A stretch of DNA of 64,000 nt from Nonomuraea guangzhouensis (GTDB lineage: Bacteria; Actinomycetota; Actinomycetes; Streptosporangiales; Streptosporangiaceae). The position numbers and the translations under genes are program-made. The notes under the pieces were generated by a model. It was given only the letters and a program-made list of their open reading frames with translations. It searched no databases and was not told the DNA's origin. Shown in pieces: positions 52,133 to 60,385 of the stretch. Every line of letters begins with the position of its first letter. The stretch's first letter is position 1. The DNA lies in the NCBI RefSeq assembly GCF_019396345.1, contig NZ_JAHKRM010000009.1, forward strand, positions 310,001-374,000, read 5' to 3'.

Positions 52133-53219
52133 CATTTCGCGCATAGGACAGGAAGAAGTCCCGGACATCCTCGGCGAGCAGCTCCGGCACCTCCATCGCG
52201 GCGAAGTGGCCGCCGCGCTCGAACTCCGACCAGTGCCTGATGTCGTACAGCCGCTCGGCCAGCGGTCGCACCGACTGCGTGATGTCGTGCGGCAACACCG
52301 CCACGCCGACCGGCACCGGGCACGGCACGCCCTGCCCGCGGGGAACGTCGTGGTGCAGCCGCCCCGAGGAGGCCGCGGTGGCGGTCAGCCAGTACAGCGA
52401 GATGTCGGTGAGCATCCGATCGTCGCTGACCGGCGTGCGCGGGTCGGTCCACTGCGCGAATCGCTCGGCGATCCAGACCAGCTGGCCGACCGGTGAGTCG
52501 GTCAGCGCGTAGCCGATGGTCTGCGGGGTGAGGGCCTGCAGACTCTGGTACGGCGGGCGGTTCGCCATCAGCTGCCGGACCTTGTCCAGCCGGGCTTCAT
52601 CGGTTTCGGACAGCTCGATGCCGGCGTCCGGGTCCGGCCGGGTCGGCAGGTAGTTGATGTGCACCGCGACGACCTGCTCGGGTGCCACCGCGCCGAGCGC
52701 CAAGGAGATGCCCGCGCCGAAGTCGCCACCCTGCGCGCCGTAGCGCTCGTATCCGAGACGCCGCATCAGCTCGGCCCACGCCCGCGCGATCCGGACGGCG
52801 TCCCAGCCGCGCTCGTGGGTCGGCCCGGAGAAGCCGTAGCCGGGGATGGACGGGATCACCAGGTGGAAGTCGCGCGACAGCGGCTCGATCATGTCGAGGA
52901 ACTCCAGGAACGAACCGGGCCAGCCATGGGTGAGGACCAGCGCGAGCGCGTCCGGCTTCGCAGACCGGACGTGGACGAAGTGGATGTTCTGGCCCTCGAT
53001 CTCGGTGGTGAAGTGCGGAAGCTCGTTGAGCTCGGCCTCGTGCTCGCGCCAGTCGTAGCCGGTGCGCCAGTACTCGGCCAGTTCCTTGAGCCGCGCCAGC
53101 GGGAAACCGTAGTCCCACCCGGCGTCGGCGACCTCGTTGGGCCAGCGGGTGCGGGAGAGGCGGTCGGTCAGATCGTCGAGATCGGCTTGGGGGATGTCGA
53201 TGCGGAACGGCGTGATCAT
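52125..53219 (-). CDS. Epoxide hydrolase (EHN domain, alpha/beta hydrolase)
   Basis: 364-aa hydrolase with the N-terminal EHN domain (residues 2-105, PFRIDIPQADLDDLTDRLSRTRWP) and an alpha/beta hydrolase core. Oxyanion motif HGWPGS at 98-103, nucleophile D166 in GAQGGDFGAG and catalytic His in GGHFAAMEVPE near 341. It opens epoxides to diols by a covalent ester intermediate. ATG 53219 has TGGAG nine bases upstream; an ATG eight codons earlier lacks a site. Divergent from a MarR gene that probably represses it. Confidence 0.9.
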   Translation of the reverse strand: MITPFRIDIPQADLDDLTDRLSRTRWPNEVADAGWDYGFPLARLKELAEYWRTGYDWREHEAELNELPHFTTEIEGQNIHFVHVRSAKPDALALVLTHGWPGSFLEFLDMIEPLSRDFHLVIPSIPGYGFSGPTHERGWDAVRIARAWAELMRRLGYERYGAQGGDFGAGISLALGAVAPEQVVAVHINYLPTRPDPDAGIELSETDEARLDKVRQLMANRPPYQSLQALTPQTIGYALTDSPVGQLVWIAERFAQWTDPRTPVSDDRMLTDISLYWLTATAASSGRLHHDVPRGQGVPCPVPVGVAVLPHDITQSVRPLAERLYDIRHWSEFERGGHFAAMEVPELLAEDVRDFFLSYARNVR

Positions 53220-53250
53220 GGTCTTGACTCCAGAGGGGCTCATTCGGCGT

Positions 53251-53321
53251 CCAAACGTTCGGACGACTAACGTTTACTCGCCAAACGATAGCACAATCAT
53301 TAGTGCTCCAAACGATTCGTT
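53251..53321. promoter_or_regulatory. Operator region with three CCAAACG boxes and AACGA-t-TCGTT
   Basis: CCAAACG occurs at 53251, 53281 and 53308, and the last copy runs into a perfect AACGA-T-TCGTT palindrome (53311-53321) abutting a TAGACT -10-like hexamer. The region separates the epoxide hydrolase and MarR genes. TAGACT ends six bases before the MarR ATG, which lacks a ribosome site, so its mRNA may be leaderless. Confidence 0.6.
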
Positions 53322-53332
53322 AGACTTGTCCC

Positions 53333-53812
53333 ATGGAGAACCCATCCGAAAAGACGCCCGCCAGGTGGGAGAACCTGCCCAGCTGGCTGCTCGGCCAGAC
53401 CGCCAACCACGCGCACCGCCTGGTGGGCGACGGGTTCTCGGCCGTCGGCGCCCGCGGCTACCACTACCGCCTGCTGGCGACGCTGGAGGAGCTCGGCCCG
53501 GCCAGCCAGGCCGCGCTGGGCCGCCGTAGCGGCATCCACCTCAGCGACATGGTCGCGACGATCAACGAGCTCGCCGATCACCAACTGGTCGAGCGCGCCC
53601 CGGACCCCTCCGATCGGCGGCGCAACATCGTCTCGCTGACCTCAGCGGGCAAGCGGCAACTGCGGCGGCTGGAGAAGCAACTGGCAGAAAGCCAGGACGA
53701 ACTGCTGGCTCCGCTGTCACCTGAGGAGCGCCAGCGGCTGACCGAGCTGCTGTCGAAGCTGTTGGATCACCACAACGGACGAACCGGCACACCTGAAGAG
53801 CCATGGCGCTGA
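53333..53812 (+). CDS. MarR-family transcriptional regulator
   Basis: 159-aa regulator: winged helix at residues 50-110 (ASQAALGRRSGIHLSDMVATINELADHQLVERAPDPSDRRRNIVSLT) flanked by dimerisation helices. MarR proteins release DNA on binding phenolic or other lipophilic compounds. Divergent from the epoxide hydrolase gene and likely its repressor, with operator copies overlapping its own promoter. Confidence 0.92.
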   Translation: MENPSEKTPARWENLPSWLLGQTANHAHRLVGDGFSAVGARGYHYRLLATLEELGPASQAALGRRSGIHLSDMVATINELADHQLVERAPDPSDRRRNIVSLTSAGKRQLRRLEKQLAESQDELLAPLSPEERQRLTELLSKLLDHHNGRTGTPEEPWR

Positions 53813-53837
53813 AATCTGGTCGACAAGCGAACCCACG

Positions 53838-54797
53838 ATGCACTGTGATGGTCCGGCCGCCCGCCGCATCGGAGTGGGCCGATCGCAGGAGCTGCTCTTG
53901 GCGACCTCGAGGACCGCGGACACCCGCCCCACGATCAATGCCGCACTGGCCAGGAGGCTGGTCGACACGCAGTTCCCGCAGTGGGCCTCGTTGCCTCTGG
54001 ACCTGCTCGATCCAGCCGGCTCGGACCATGTGATCTACCGGCTCGGCGAGCAGTTGTCCGTCCGGCTGCCCCGCCACGCCGGCGCCGTCGGGCAGGCCGC
54101 GAAGGAACTTGAGTGGCTCCCCCGGCTCGGCCCGCGACTGCCCCTGGCCGTCCCGGTGCCGGTGGGAGTGGGTGAGCCCGACTTCGGCTATCCGTGGCGG
54201 TGGGCGGTGTCCCGCTGGCTGGCGGGCGAGGTGGCGACCGTCGAGGCACTGGCCGACTCGTCCACGGCCGCCGTCGAACTGGCGGAGTTCCTGGCCGCCC
54301 TTCAGCGGTTCAGGCCCGAGGACGTTCAGCCCCTGGAGGCTCGCGAGGACCTCACCGGCCGGCCGCTGGCCGCCCGGGACCGCGCGACGCGGGCCGCCAT
54401 CGCGGAGGTCGGCGGCGTGTTCGACGCCACCGCCATGACCGAACTGTGGAACGCGGCCCTGAACGCCCCCGGATGGGATCGCCCTCCGGTCTGGTTCCAC
54501 GGCGACTTCCACACCGGCAACCTGCTGACCGTCGACGGCCGTCTCAGCGCGGTCATCGACTTCGGCGAGCTCGGCATCGGCGATCCGGCCTGTGACCTGA
54601 CCATCGCCTTCACCCTGATGTCGGCCGGCAGCCGGGCCGTCTTCCGGTCCACGCTCGGCGTGGACGACGCCACCTGGACCCGGGGCCGCGGCTGGGCCCT
54701 CGCCACCGGCCTGAACGCCTACACCGCCTATGCCGCCGTCAGCCCGAGGATCGCCGCGCAGACCACCCGTCAGATCACCGAGGCCCTCATCGGCTAG
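53838..54797 (+). CDS. Aminoglycoside phosphotransferase-fold protein
   Basis: Up to 319 aa. APH motifs: VWFHGDFHTGNLLTVDG near residue 215 and VIDFGELGIGDPACDL near 236, with VRLPRHAGAVGQAAKELEWL near 75 as nucleotide-binding strand and helix. The start is uncertain: the first 25 residues show no family similarity and a TTG with GGAGC upstream near 53898 would fit better. Substrate unknown. Its arrangement of motifs parallels the gene at 41.6 kb, but sequence is clearly diverged. Confidence 0.83.
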   Translation: MHCDGPAARRIGVGRSQELLLATSRTADTRPTINAALARRLVDTQFPQWASLPLDLLDPAGSDHVIYRLGEQLSVRLPRHAGAVGQAAKELEWLPRLGPRLPLAVPVPVGVGEPDFGYPWRWAVSRWLAGEVATVEALADSSTAAVELAEFLAALQRFRPEDVQPLEAREDLTGRPLAARDRATRAAIAEVGGVFDATAMTELWNAALNAPGWDRPPVWFHGDFHTGNLLTVDGRLSAVIDFGELGIGDPACDLTIAFTLMSAGSRAVFRSTLGVDDATWTRGRGWALATGLNAYTAYAAVSPRIAAQTTRQITEALIG

Positions 54798-54885
54798 AGC
54801 CTGTACGGACTTTGGGCCGCCGGAAGGCCCCCGGGCCGACATGTCCTGAGGCAACGCGGGACAGGGTCAGTGAGCTCTTCCACGA

Positions 54886-56517
54886 TCACGATTCCTCCTT
54901 CTCGGTACCGGTACCGGGTGGTCGGAGCAGCCGGCGTAGCCGGTCCACGGCCTGGCCGAGTCCGGCCCGGTCGGCTGTCGCCGCGACGTACCGGTCGGGG
55001 CGGATGACGACGAAGCGTGTGGAGTGCCGGGTGAACCACTCGCGCAGGTGCCCCTCGAGGTCCTCGACGACCTGCGTCCGTGGGTGGACGGTAGCGCGCC
55101 GCGCCAGCCCGGCGCGCGAGTCCACGACCTTGACGAAGGTGGCGCCGAGCGGGATGAGGTAGTCGCGCTGGGCGCCGGAGAGGTGCTCGGCCGGGTCGGC
55201 GCCGAAGCCGACCAGCGCGAACCAGGGGCCGAGCACGTCGTCCAGGCGCAGGACGTCACCCTCGGCGTTCTCGACCAAAGGCTGGATGAACATGCGCCCG
55301 ACCGGCGACCGACGGCCGTGCCCGTCGGGGACCACGACGCCGTCGGTGTACTGCGGCATCGGCTTGAACCGCATCTGCAGGACCCAGTCGCGCATCACCG
55401 GCGCTCGCACGACGGCGCGGAAGAACAGGTCGCGCGCGGTCGCCACCAGGCGGTTGGTGGGTGACAGGATGCGGCCGAGCGTGGTCGACAGGTCGATCAT
55501 CGCCTGCGCGTGGGGGCGCCGCTCGGTGTCGTAGGTGGCCAGGATGCCGGGATCGGCGTGCTGCCTGACGGCCGCGGCGATCTTCCAGGCGACGTTGGTG
55601 ACGTCGCGGATGCCGGTGTTCATCCCCTGACCCGCCCAGGGCGGCATGAGGTGGGCGGCGTCGCCGACGAGGCACACGCGGCCGACGGTGAACCTTCGTG
55701 CGATGCGCGAGTGGTGGGTGTAGACGCGTGCCCGGATGATGTTCAGCCGCGTCGGGTCCTCGACATGGTGACCGAGTAGCTCGTGCACCTTGTCGGTCTT
55801 GAGCATCTCATCGGCGTCCTCGCCGGGGAACAGCATGAACTCCCAGCGCCGGAAGTCGTGCGGTAGGTGCACGCAGACGTACGGCCGTGCCGGATCGCAG
55901 TGCAACCCGGTGTACTGGGCCTCGAGGGGGTCGTTGTCGCACTCGACGACCACCCACTTGTGCGGATGTGTGTCGCCCTCCAGTTCCACGCCCAGCAGTT
56001 CGCGGACGGTGCTGCGGCCTCCGTCGGCGCCGACCACGTACTCGGCGCGGACGCGCAGGGTCTCGTCTCCGGAAGCGTGGACGTGGAGCTCGACCCCGTC
56101 GCCGTCCTGCTCCAGCCGGACGACCTCATGCCCGAGCAGCACCCGCACGGAGGGGAACCGGTCCAGGCCGCGGCGCAGCGTTTCTTCGCAGGTGGGTTGC
56201 ATGAAGATATTGCGCCGGGACCAGCCGTACTCGCGCGTGGCCGGGCGAACGTCGGCGAAGCACTGGTTGCGGGCGTCGAAGAACCGCAGCGGCACGTTCT
56301 GGATCATGTTCTTGATCAGCTCGTCGGCCAGGCCCACGGCCTGGAAGCTGCGCAGGGATTCATCGTCCATGCCGACCGCGCGCGGGTAGTCGATGATCTC
56401 AGGGGAGCGCTCGATGAGCAGGGCGTCCACGCCGTACATGCCGAGGAAGTTCGCGAGGGTGGCGCCTGCCGGGCCGGCGCCGACCACGGCGACCTGGGTC
56501 CGCAGTGTGGGGGTCAC
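54886..56517 (-). CDS. FAD-dependent aromatic hydroxylase (MhpA/PheA-type, bifunctional 3-(3-hydroxyphenyl)propionate hydroxylase-like)
   Basis: 543-aa class A flavoprotein monooxygenase. FAD fold VAVVGAGPAGATLANFLG at residues 9-26, YVVGADGGRSTVRELLG near 165 and second FAD motif RVCLVGDAAHLMPPWAGQGMNTGIRD near 285 are all intact, followed by a thioredoxin-like C-terminal domain. It inserts one oxygen into a phenolic ring using NADH. GTG start overlaps the stop of the alpha/beta hydrolase gene. Last gene of the eight-gene operon; likely prepares a substrate for the VOC dioxygenase. Confidence 0.9.
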   Translation of the reverse strand: MTPTLRTQVAVVGAGPAGATLANFLGMYGVDALLIERSPEIIDYPRAVGMDDESLRSFQAVGLADELIKNMIQNVPLRFFDARNQCFADVRPATREYGWSRRNIFMQPTCEETLRRGLDRFPSVRVLLGHEVVRLEQDGDGVELHVHASGDETLRVRAEYVVGADGGRSTVRELLGVELEGDTHPHKWVVVECDNDPLEAQYTGLHCDPARPYVCVHLPHDFRRWEFMLFPGEDADEMLKTDKVHELLGHHVEDPTRLNIIRARVYTHHSRIARRFTVGRVCLVGDAAHLMPPWAGQGMNTGIRDVTNVAWKIAAAVRQHADPGILATYDTERRPHAQAMIDLSTTLGRILSPTNRLVATARDLFFRAVVRAPVMRDWVLQMRFKPMPQYTDGVVVPDGHGRRSPVGRMFIQPLVENAEGDVLRLDDVLGPWFALVGFGADPAEHLSGAQRDYLIPLGATFVKVVDSRAGLARRATVHPRTQVVEDLEGHLREWFTRHSTRFVVIRPDRYVAATADRAGLGQAVDRLRRLLRPPGTGTEKEES

Positions 56518-57395
56518 AGCAGGCCCCGATGCCGGTCCAGGAACCGCAGCAGCACGGCCAGGTAGCCGGCCGGGTTGTCGTCGTGCACGTAATGCCCGGC
56601 CTCGGGAATCTCCTCCCAGGTGATCAGCGGCTGGCGGGCGGCCATCTCCGCGCACGTCTCGGCGGGCAGGAAGTCAGACCGCGCACCGCGCAGCACCAGC
56701 GTCGGGCACCGCAGCGCCTCGACGTGCGGCCACAGGTCCACCGAGCGGCCGGGTTCGGGATCCAGCCGCGCTCGCGCGATGCCCTCGACATCGAACTTCC
56801 ACACCCACGTGCCGTCGGCGGCCGCATGGACCGTGTTGTCGACGCGGGAGTCGAGCGCGGCCTGCGAGACGTCCGGGCGCACGCTCCGCCAGTACGCGCG
56901 CGCCTCGTCCCGTCCGGCGAACGCACGCGGCGTCCGCTCGAGTTCACGCCTGATCCGCTCCGCGCCCGCGCCGGACGCCGACGAACCCGGCCCGATGTCC
57001 TCGATCAGCGCGAGCCGGACCCGCTCCGGGCGCCGTGCCGCGTAGACGATCGCGTTGGTGCCGCCCATGGAATGACCGACGAGCGTGAAGCGCCGCAGGT
57101 CCAACGCGTCTACGAGCTGTTCGAGGTCGCTGACGTAGGCATCGGTGACGTATTCCCCCGCCGGGTCCCAGGCGCTGTCGCCGCGGCCCCGATGGTCCAG
57201 GGCGATGAGCCGATGGCGATCGGCCAGCGCCGCCGCCACCGCCTCCCACGTCCGCGCATAGCTTCGCAGCCCGTGCAGCAGCACGATCGGGGGCGCGTCC
57301 GGCTCGCCCCACTCCACGTAGTGCGCGCGAAGACCGTTCAGCGTGGTGAACCGGTCGGCGCCCGCGGTCGGCTTCGTCGGCACGGCCACGCTCAC
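56514..57395 (-). CDS. Alpha/beta hydrolase
   Basis: 293-aa hydrolase of the MhpC/haloperoxidase-like group. Oxyanion region LLHGLRSYARTW near residue 40, nucleophile elbow VGHSMGG near 103 with Ser, and catalytic His in PEAGHYVHDDNP near 268. A C-C bond hydrolase for a ring-cleavage product is the natural role beside a hydroxylase and a dioxygenase, though an esterase cannot be excluded. GTG start overlaps the upstream stop by GTGA, and its own stop overlaps the hydroxylase start. Confidence 0.87.
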   Translation of the reverse strand: MSVAVPTKPTAGADRFTTLNGLRAHYVEWGEPDAPPIVLLHGLRSYARTWEAVAAALADRHRLIALDHRGRGDSAWDPAGEYVTDAYVSDLEQLVDALDLRRFTLVGHSMGGTNAIVYAARRPERVRLALIEDIGPGSSASGAGAERIRRELERTPRAFAGRDEARAYWRSVRPDVSQAALDSRVDNTVHAAADGTWVWKFDVEGIARARLDPEPGRSVDLWPHVEALRCPTLVLRGARSDFLPAETCAEMAARQPLITWEEIPEAGHYVHDDNPAGYLAVLLRFLDRHRGLL

Positions 57396-57994
57396 CGCAG
57401 CCCGTCTCGGCCCTCGATCGCACCGGCCGTCAGCCCGCCGAGGCGCGCGTGCAGCCGGCCCCGGGTGGCGAAGGCGAAGATCGCCACCACCTCGTCCGGA
57501 GCGGGCGCGTCGGTGAAGGTCACGGTGACGGTGTCGTAGTGCGAGCGCACGTAGAGGGCGTCCTTGTGCGCGAGCGGCACGTCGATGCTCGTGCCGGGAG
57601 CGGCGCGCTTGCCGGTGGAGGGCACCCAGGACTTCCCGCCGCCGACCGCCTCCCGGACCGGGTCGGCGAACACCTGGGTGAGGAAGGCGTTGCCGTGCTC
57701 GTACTCGCCGTTGACGCCCACCAGGCAGGCCTTGCCGTAGCTCTCGATCGGCCGGCCTTCGGCCCCCGACTTGACCCGGCGGCCGAACTCCAGGCCGAGC
57801 GCGGCCGAGCGGCCCACGATCTCGTCGAGGGATTCGCTGTACCGGCCCGCGTAGGGGTTGTGGATCGCCGCGGCGATGACGATCTTCCGCACCGGCTCGC
57901 CGTCGGCGAGGGCGCCGGTCTCGGTGGCCAGGGTGTCCTCGATGGAGGTGAACCACTTACGGATGTGGTAACCCTCGAAATTCGGGTCGCGCAT
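57392..57994 (-). CDS. AA_synth (DUF1185) family protein
   Basis: 200-aa member of the amino acid synthesis family (PF06684). Conserved blocks: RKIVIAAAIHNPYAGRYSESLDEI near residue 35, YGKACLVGVNGEYEHGNAFL near 85, the KSWVPSTGKRAAPGTSIDVPLAHK loop and RSHYDTVTVTF. Biochemical role is not established; it recurs in catabolic clusters of amines and aromatics. GGAGAG precedes the ATG. Confidence 0.8.
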   Translation of the reverse strand: MRDPNFEGYHIRKWFTSIEDTLATETGALADGEPVRKIVIAAAIHNPYAGRYSESLDEIVGRSAALGLEFGRRVKSGAEGRPIESYGKACLVGVNGEYEHGNAFLTQVFADPVREAVGGGKSWVPSTGKRAAPGTSIDVPLAHKDALYVRSHYDTVTVTFTDAPAPDEVVAIFAFATRGRLHARLGGLTAGAIEGRDGLR

Positions 57995-58010
57995 GAGGTC
58001 TCTCCAGTGA

Positions 58011-58508
58011 TCAGGTGTAGAGCGGATCGAGATCGACGGTCTCGCTCGGCGCGTTGTGCGCGCCGAGGATCCGCTTGCCTTCCTCGTCGTCCTGCACGGT
58101 TTCGCAGAAGAACTCGAAGCGGTTGCCGTCCGGGTCGGTGAAATACACCCCGAAACCCACCTTGTGGTCGGTGGTCTTCACCACGGGCACACCCTTGCTG
58201 AGCAGCATGCCGTACAGGCGGCGCAACTCGTCCAGGTCACCGTCGATCTCCAGGCCGTAGTGCTGGAGCCCGATGCCGCCGGGCCGGGCACCGTCCTCGG
58301 CGCGGATCAGCGCGATGTCGTGGTGCTTGAGCCCGTAGGAGAGGAAGACCCATTCCGGCCCTCGTGCGGTGACCTCCATGCCGAGCACGTCCTCGTACCA
58401 TTTCGCCGAGGCCTCGGGGTCGGCGACGAACAGCGACAGGTGGGTGCGCCGCACGCGTGGTTTCACGGCGTCGTTCGTGGACTGCGATGCGTCGTTCTTG
58501 GTCGTCAA
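58011..58508 (-). CDS. VOC extradiol-type dioxygenase
   Basis: 165-aa VOC-fold protein with likely metal ligands His in RRTHLSLF near residue 23, His in LQHYGLEI near 83 and Glu in GNRFEFFCET near 133. DPDGNRFE is the typical dioxygenase end. TTG 58508 is taken as the start because AAGGAGG lies six bases before it; a GTG/ATG-like extension upstream has no ribosome site. Probable ring-cleavage step of the operon. Confidence 0.8.
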   Translation of the reverse strand: MTTKNDASQSTNDAVKPRVRRTHLSLFVADPEASAKWYEDVLGMEVTARGPEWVFLSYGLKHHDIALIRAEDGARPGGIGLQHYGLEIDGDLDELRRLYGMLLSKGVPVVKTTDHKVGFGVYFTDPDGNRFEFFCETVQDDEEGKRILGAHNAPSETVDLDPLYT

Positions 58509-58518
58509 CGTTGCCTCC

Positions 58519-59541
58519 TTAGTGGGCACCGGGACCCGCGGCAACGGCCGGGGTCCATGCCACGTCGGTGATTTCGGGGAACTCGCGCCATTCCTTGGTC
58601 CAGGTCCGTCCGGCGTCGGTGGACCGCAGGAGGTGGCCGTACTTGGTGCCGGCGAAGACCGTCGAAGGGTCGGCCGGGTGGGTGCCGAACGCCCACACCG
58701 TGGAGTTGGCCGGGGTGTCGAGCTCGGCCTCGGTCCAGGTCTGCGCGAGGTCGGTCGAGTAGAGGATCTTCGTCATCGTGCCGGGTGTCGCGTCGCCGAT
58801 GCCGAGCAGGAGTTCGTCGGTACCGGGGATCGGCATCACCAGGCGGGTGTAATAGATTCCGTACTTCCGGCGGGTGTCCTGCCGGGTCCAGGTCCGGCCG
58901 TCGTCCTGGCTGACGAACAGCGCGTTGACGACGGCGACCACGATGGTCTTGGGCGGACCGGCGAGGACCACGATGCAGTGGATGTCGGAGTTGGTGACCC
59001 CGTCAGGCAGCGACGCGGGGGTGCCGTCCACGCGCTGCCAGGTGTCACCCCGGTCGTGCGTGCGCCACAAGCCGCCCTCTTCGACGCCGAACCACGCACC
59101 CCCGGTGTCGACGTGATCCCACGCCACCGTGAGGATGCGCGGGCGGTTGACGCCGGCGCAGAACTCGGGAATCTCAGGGGGGAGCCGGTCCCAGCTCTTC
59201 CCGGCGTCGGCGGTGCGGAACACCGCCGCGCGGGAGGGGGCGCCGGTCCCGGCGAGCATGCGGTCGGGATCGTCGGGGTCGATGGCCAGCGACCAGATGT
59301 GCATGCCGTTCATCGGGGAGTCGACACGGTGCCACGTCACGCCGGTGTCGTCGCTGCGGACCAGGCCAACGTCGGCCCCGGCGTAGATCACCTGTGGATC
59401 GGCGGGGTGGACGGCCAGGCACCGCACCACCGCGTCGAACTCCACCTCCTGCCCCGGCGGGATCCGGTACCAGGTTCTGCCGTCGTCCGCGCTGGACAGC
59501 ACGCCCTGTCCGGCGGTTGCCACGAGAATCGTTCCTTCCAT
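58519..59541 (-). CDS. BNR/sortilin-type beta-propeller protein
   Basis: 340-aa propeller with repeated Asp-box motifs S-x-D-x-G-x-T-W: SADDGRTW near residue 17, RSDDTGVTW, RTADAGKSW, RTHDRGDTW, SQDDGRTW, STDLAQTW and STDAGRTW near the end. No signal peptide, so a cytoplasmic protein, unlike most sialidase-like relatives. Its role in a catabolic operon is unclear: a lyase, a lactonase-like enzyme or a scaffold are possible. AAGGAG precedes the ATG. Confidence 0.8.
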   Translation of the reverse strand: MEGTILVATAGQGVLSSADDGRTWYRIPPGQEVEFDAVVRCLAVHPADPQVIYAGADVGLVRSDDTGVTWHRVDSPMNGMHIWSLAIDPDDPDRMLAGTGAPSRAAVFRTADAGKSWDRLPPEIPEFCAGVNRPRILTVAWDHVDTGGAWFGVEEGGLWRTHDRGDTWQRVDGTPASLPDGVTNSDIHCIVVLAGPPKTIVVAVVNALFVSQDDGRTWTRQDTRRKYGIYYTRLVMPIPGTDELLLGIGDATPGTMTKILYSTDLAQTWTEAELDTPANSTVWAFGTHPADPSTVFAGTKYGHLLRSTDAGRTWTKEWREFPEITDVAWTPAVAAGPGAH

Positions 59542-59564
59542 GGCGATGCTCCTTGGTCGAGGGT

Positions 59565-60359
59565 TCAGAGGAAAATGCCGCGGGTGAGCCCGCCGTCGAT
59601 GCCGAGCGATTCACCCGTGATGCCGCCGGCCTGCGGCGAGGCCAGGAAGCACAGCGTGCGGGCCACTTCCTGCGCGGTCAGGACCCGGCGGATGGGCGTC
59701 CGATCGATGAAGTTCTGCTCGACCTGCTGCGGTGTGATGCCCTGTTTGACGGCTTCCTTCGCATACAGTTCGTGGATGTGCTCGGTCTCCACCACCCCGG
59801 GGTGCACCGTGTTCACAGTGATCCCGAACGGGCCGAGCTGGTCCGACAGGGCCTTGGTCATGTGCACGACGGCGAGGTTGCGCATTCCGGACAGGGCGTG
59901 GCTGGACCGGCCGGTCAGCCCGCCGATGTTGAGGATGCGCCCGTAGCCGAGTTTCCGCATGTGCGGCGCGGCCGCCTGCGCACACCGGAAGTAGCCGACG
60001 ACCTTGGTGTTCAGGTCGGTCAGCAGGAGGTCGGGGTCGGCCTCGTCGACCGAGTTGCGCACCAGGCCCGACGGCGCGGCGGCCCCGTTGACGAGGATGT
60101 CGACGCGGCCCAGTTCGCCGGCCGCCTCGTCCATCATGGCGCGCACCGATTCGGTGCTGGTGGTGTCGGCGACGAGCGGCACGACGCGTCCGCCGAGTTC
60201 GGCCTCGATCTGCTTGGCGGTGTCCTCGAGGAGGTGCCGCCGCCGAGCGGCGATGACCACCGTGACGCCTTCCCTCACCAGCTCACGGGCCACGGCCCTG
60301 CCGATGCCGAGCGCGCCGCCGGTGACGACGGCGACCCTCCCGCGAAGCTCGAGATCCAC
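59565..60359 (-). CDS. SDR-fold protein with non-canonical active site
   Basis: 264-aa classical-size short-chain dehydrogenase. Cofactor motif TGGALGIGRA at residues 12-21, NGAA near 90 and the C-terminal GITGESLGIDGGLTRG fit FabG-like enzymes. However, where YxxxK is expected the sequence reads S-G-M-R-N (SGMRNLAVVHMTKAL), and the catalytic Ser region is NIGGLTG. All three catalytic residues seem replaced, so it may use another mechanism or be non-catalytic. GTG start with AGGAGAGG upstream. Confidence 0.78.
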   Translation of the reverse strand: MDLELRGRVAVVTGGALGIGRAVARELVREGVTVVIAARRRHLLEDTAKQIEAELGGRVVPLVADTTSTESVRAMMDEAAGELGRVDILVNGAAAPSGLVRNSVDEADPDLLLTDLNTKVVGYFRCAQAAAPHMRKLGYGRILNIGGLTGRSSHALSGMRNLAVVHMTKALSDQLGPFGITVNTVHPGVVETEHIHELYAKEAVKQGITPQQVEQNFIDRTPIRRVLTAQEVARTLCFLASPQAGGITGESLGIDGGLTRGIFL

Positions 60360-60385
60360 GACGTTCCTCTCCTGGTCCGGTGTTC

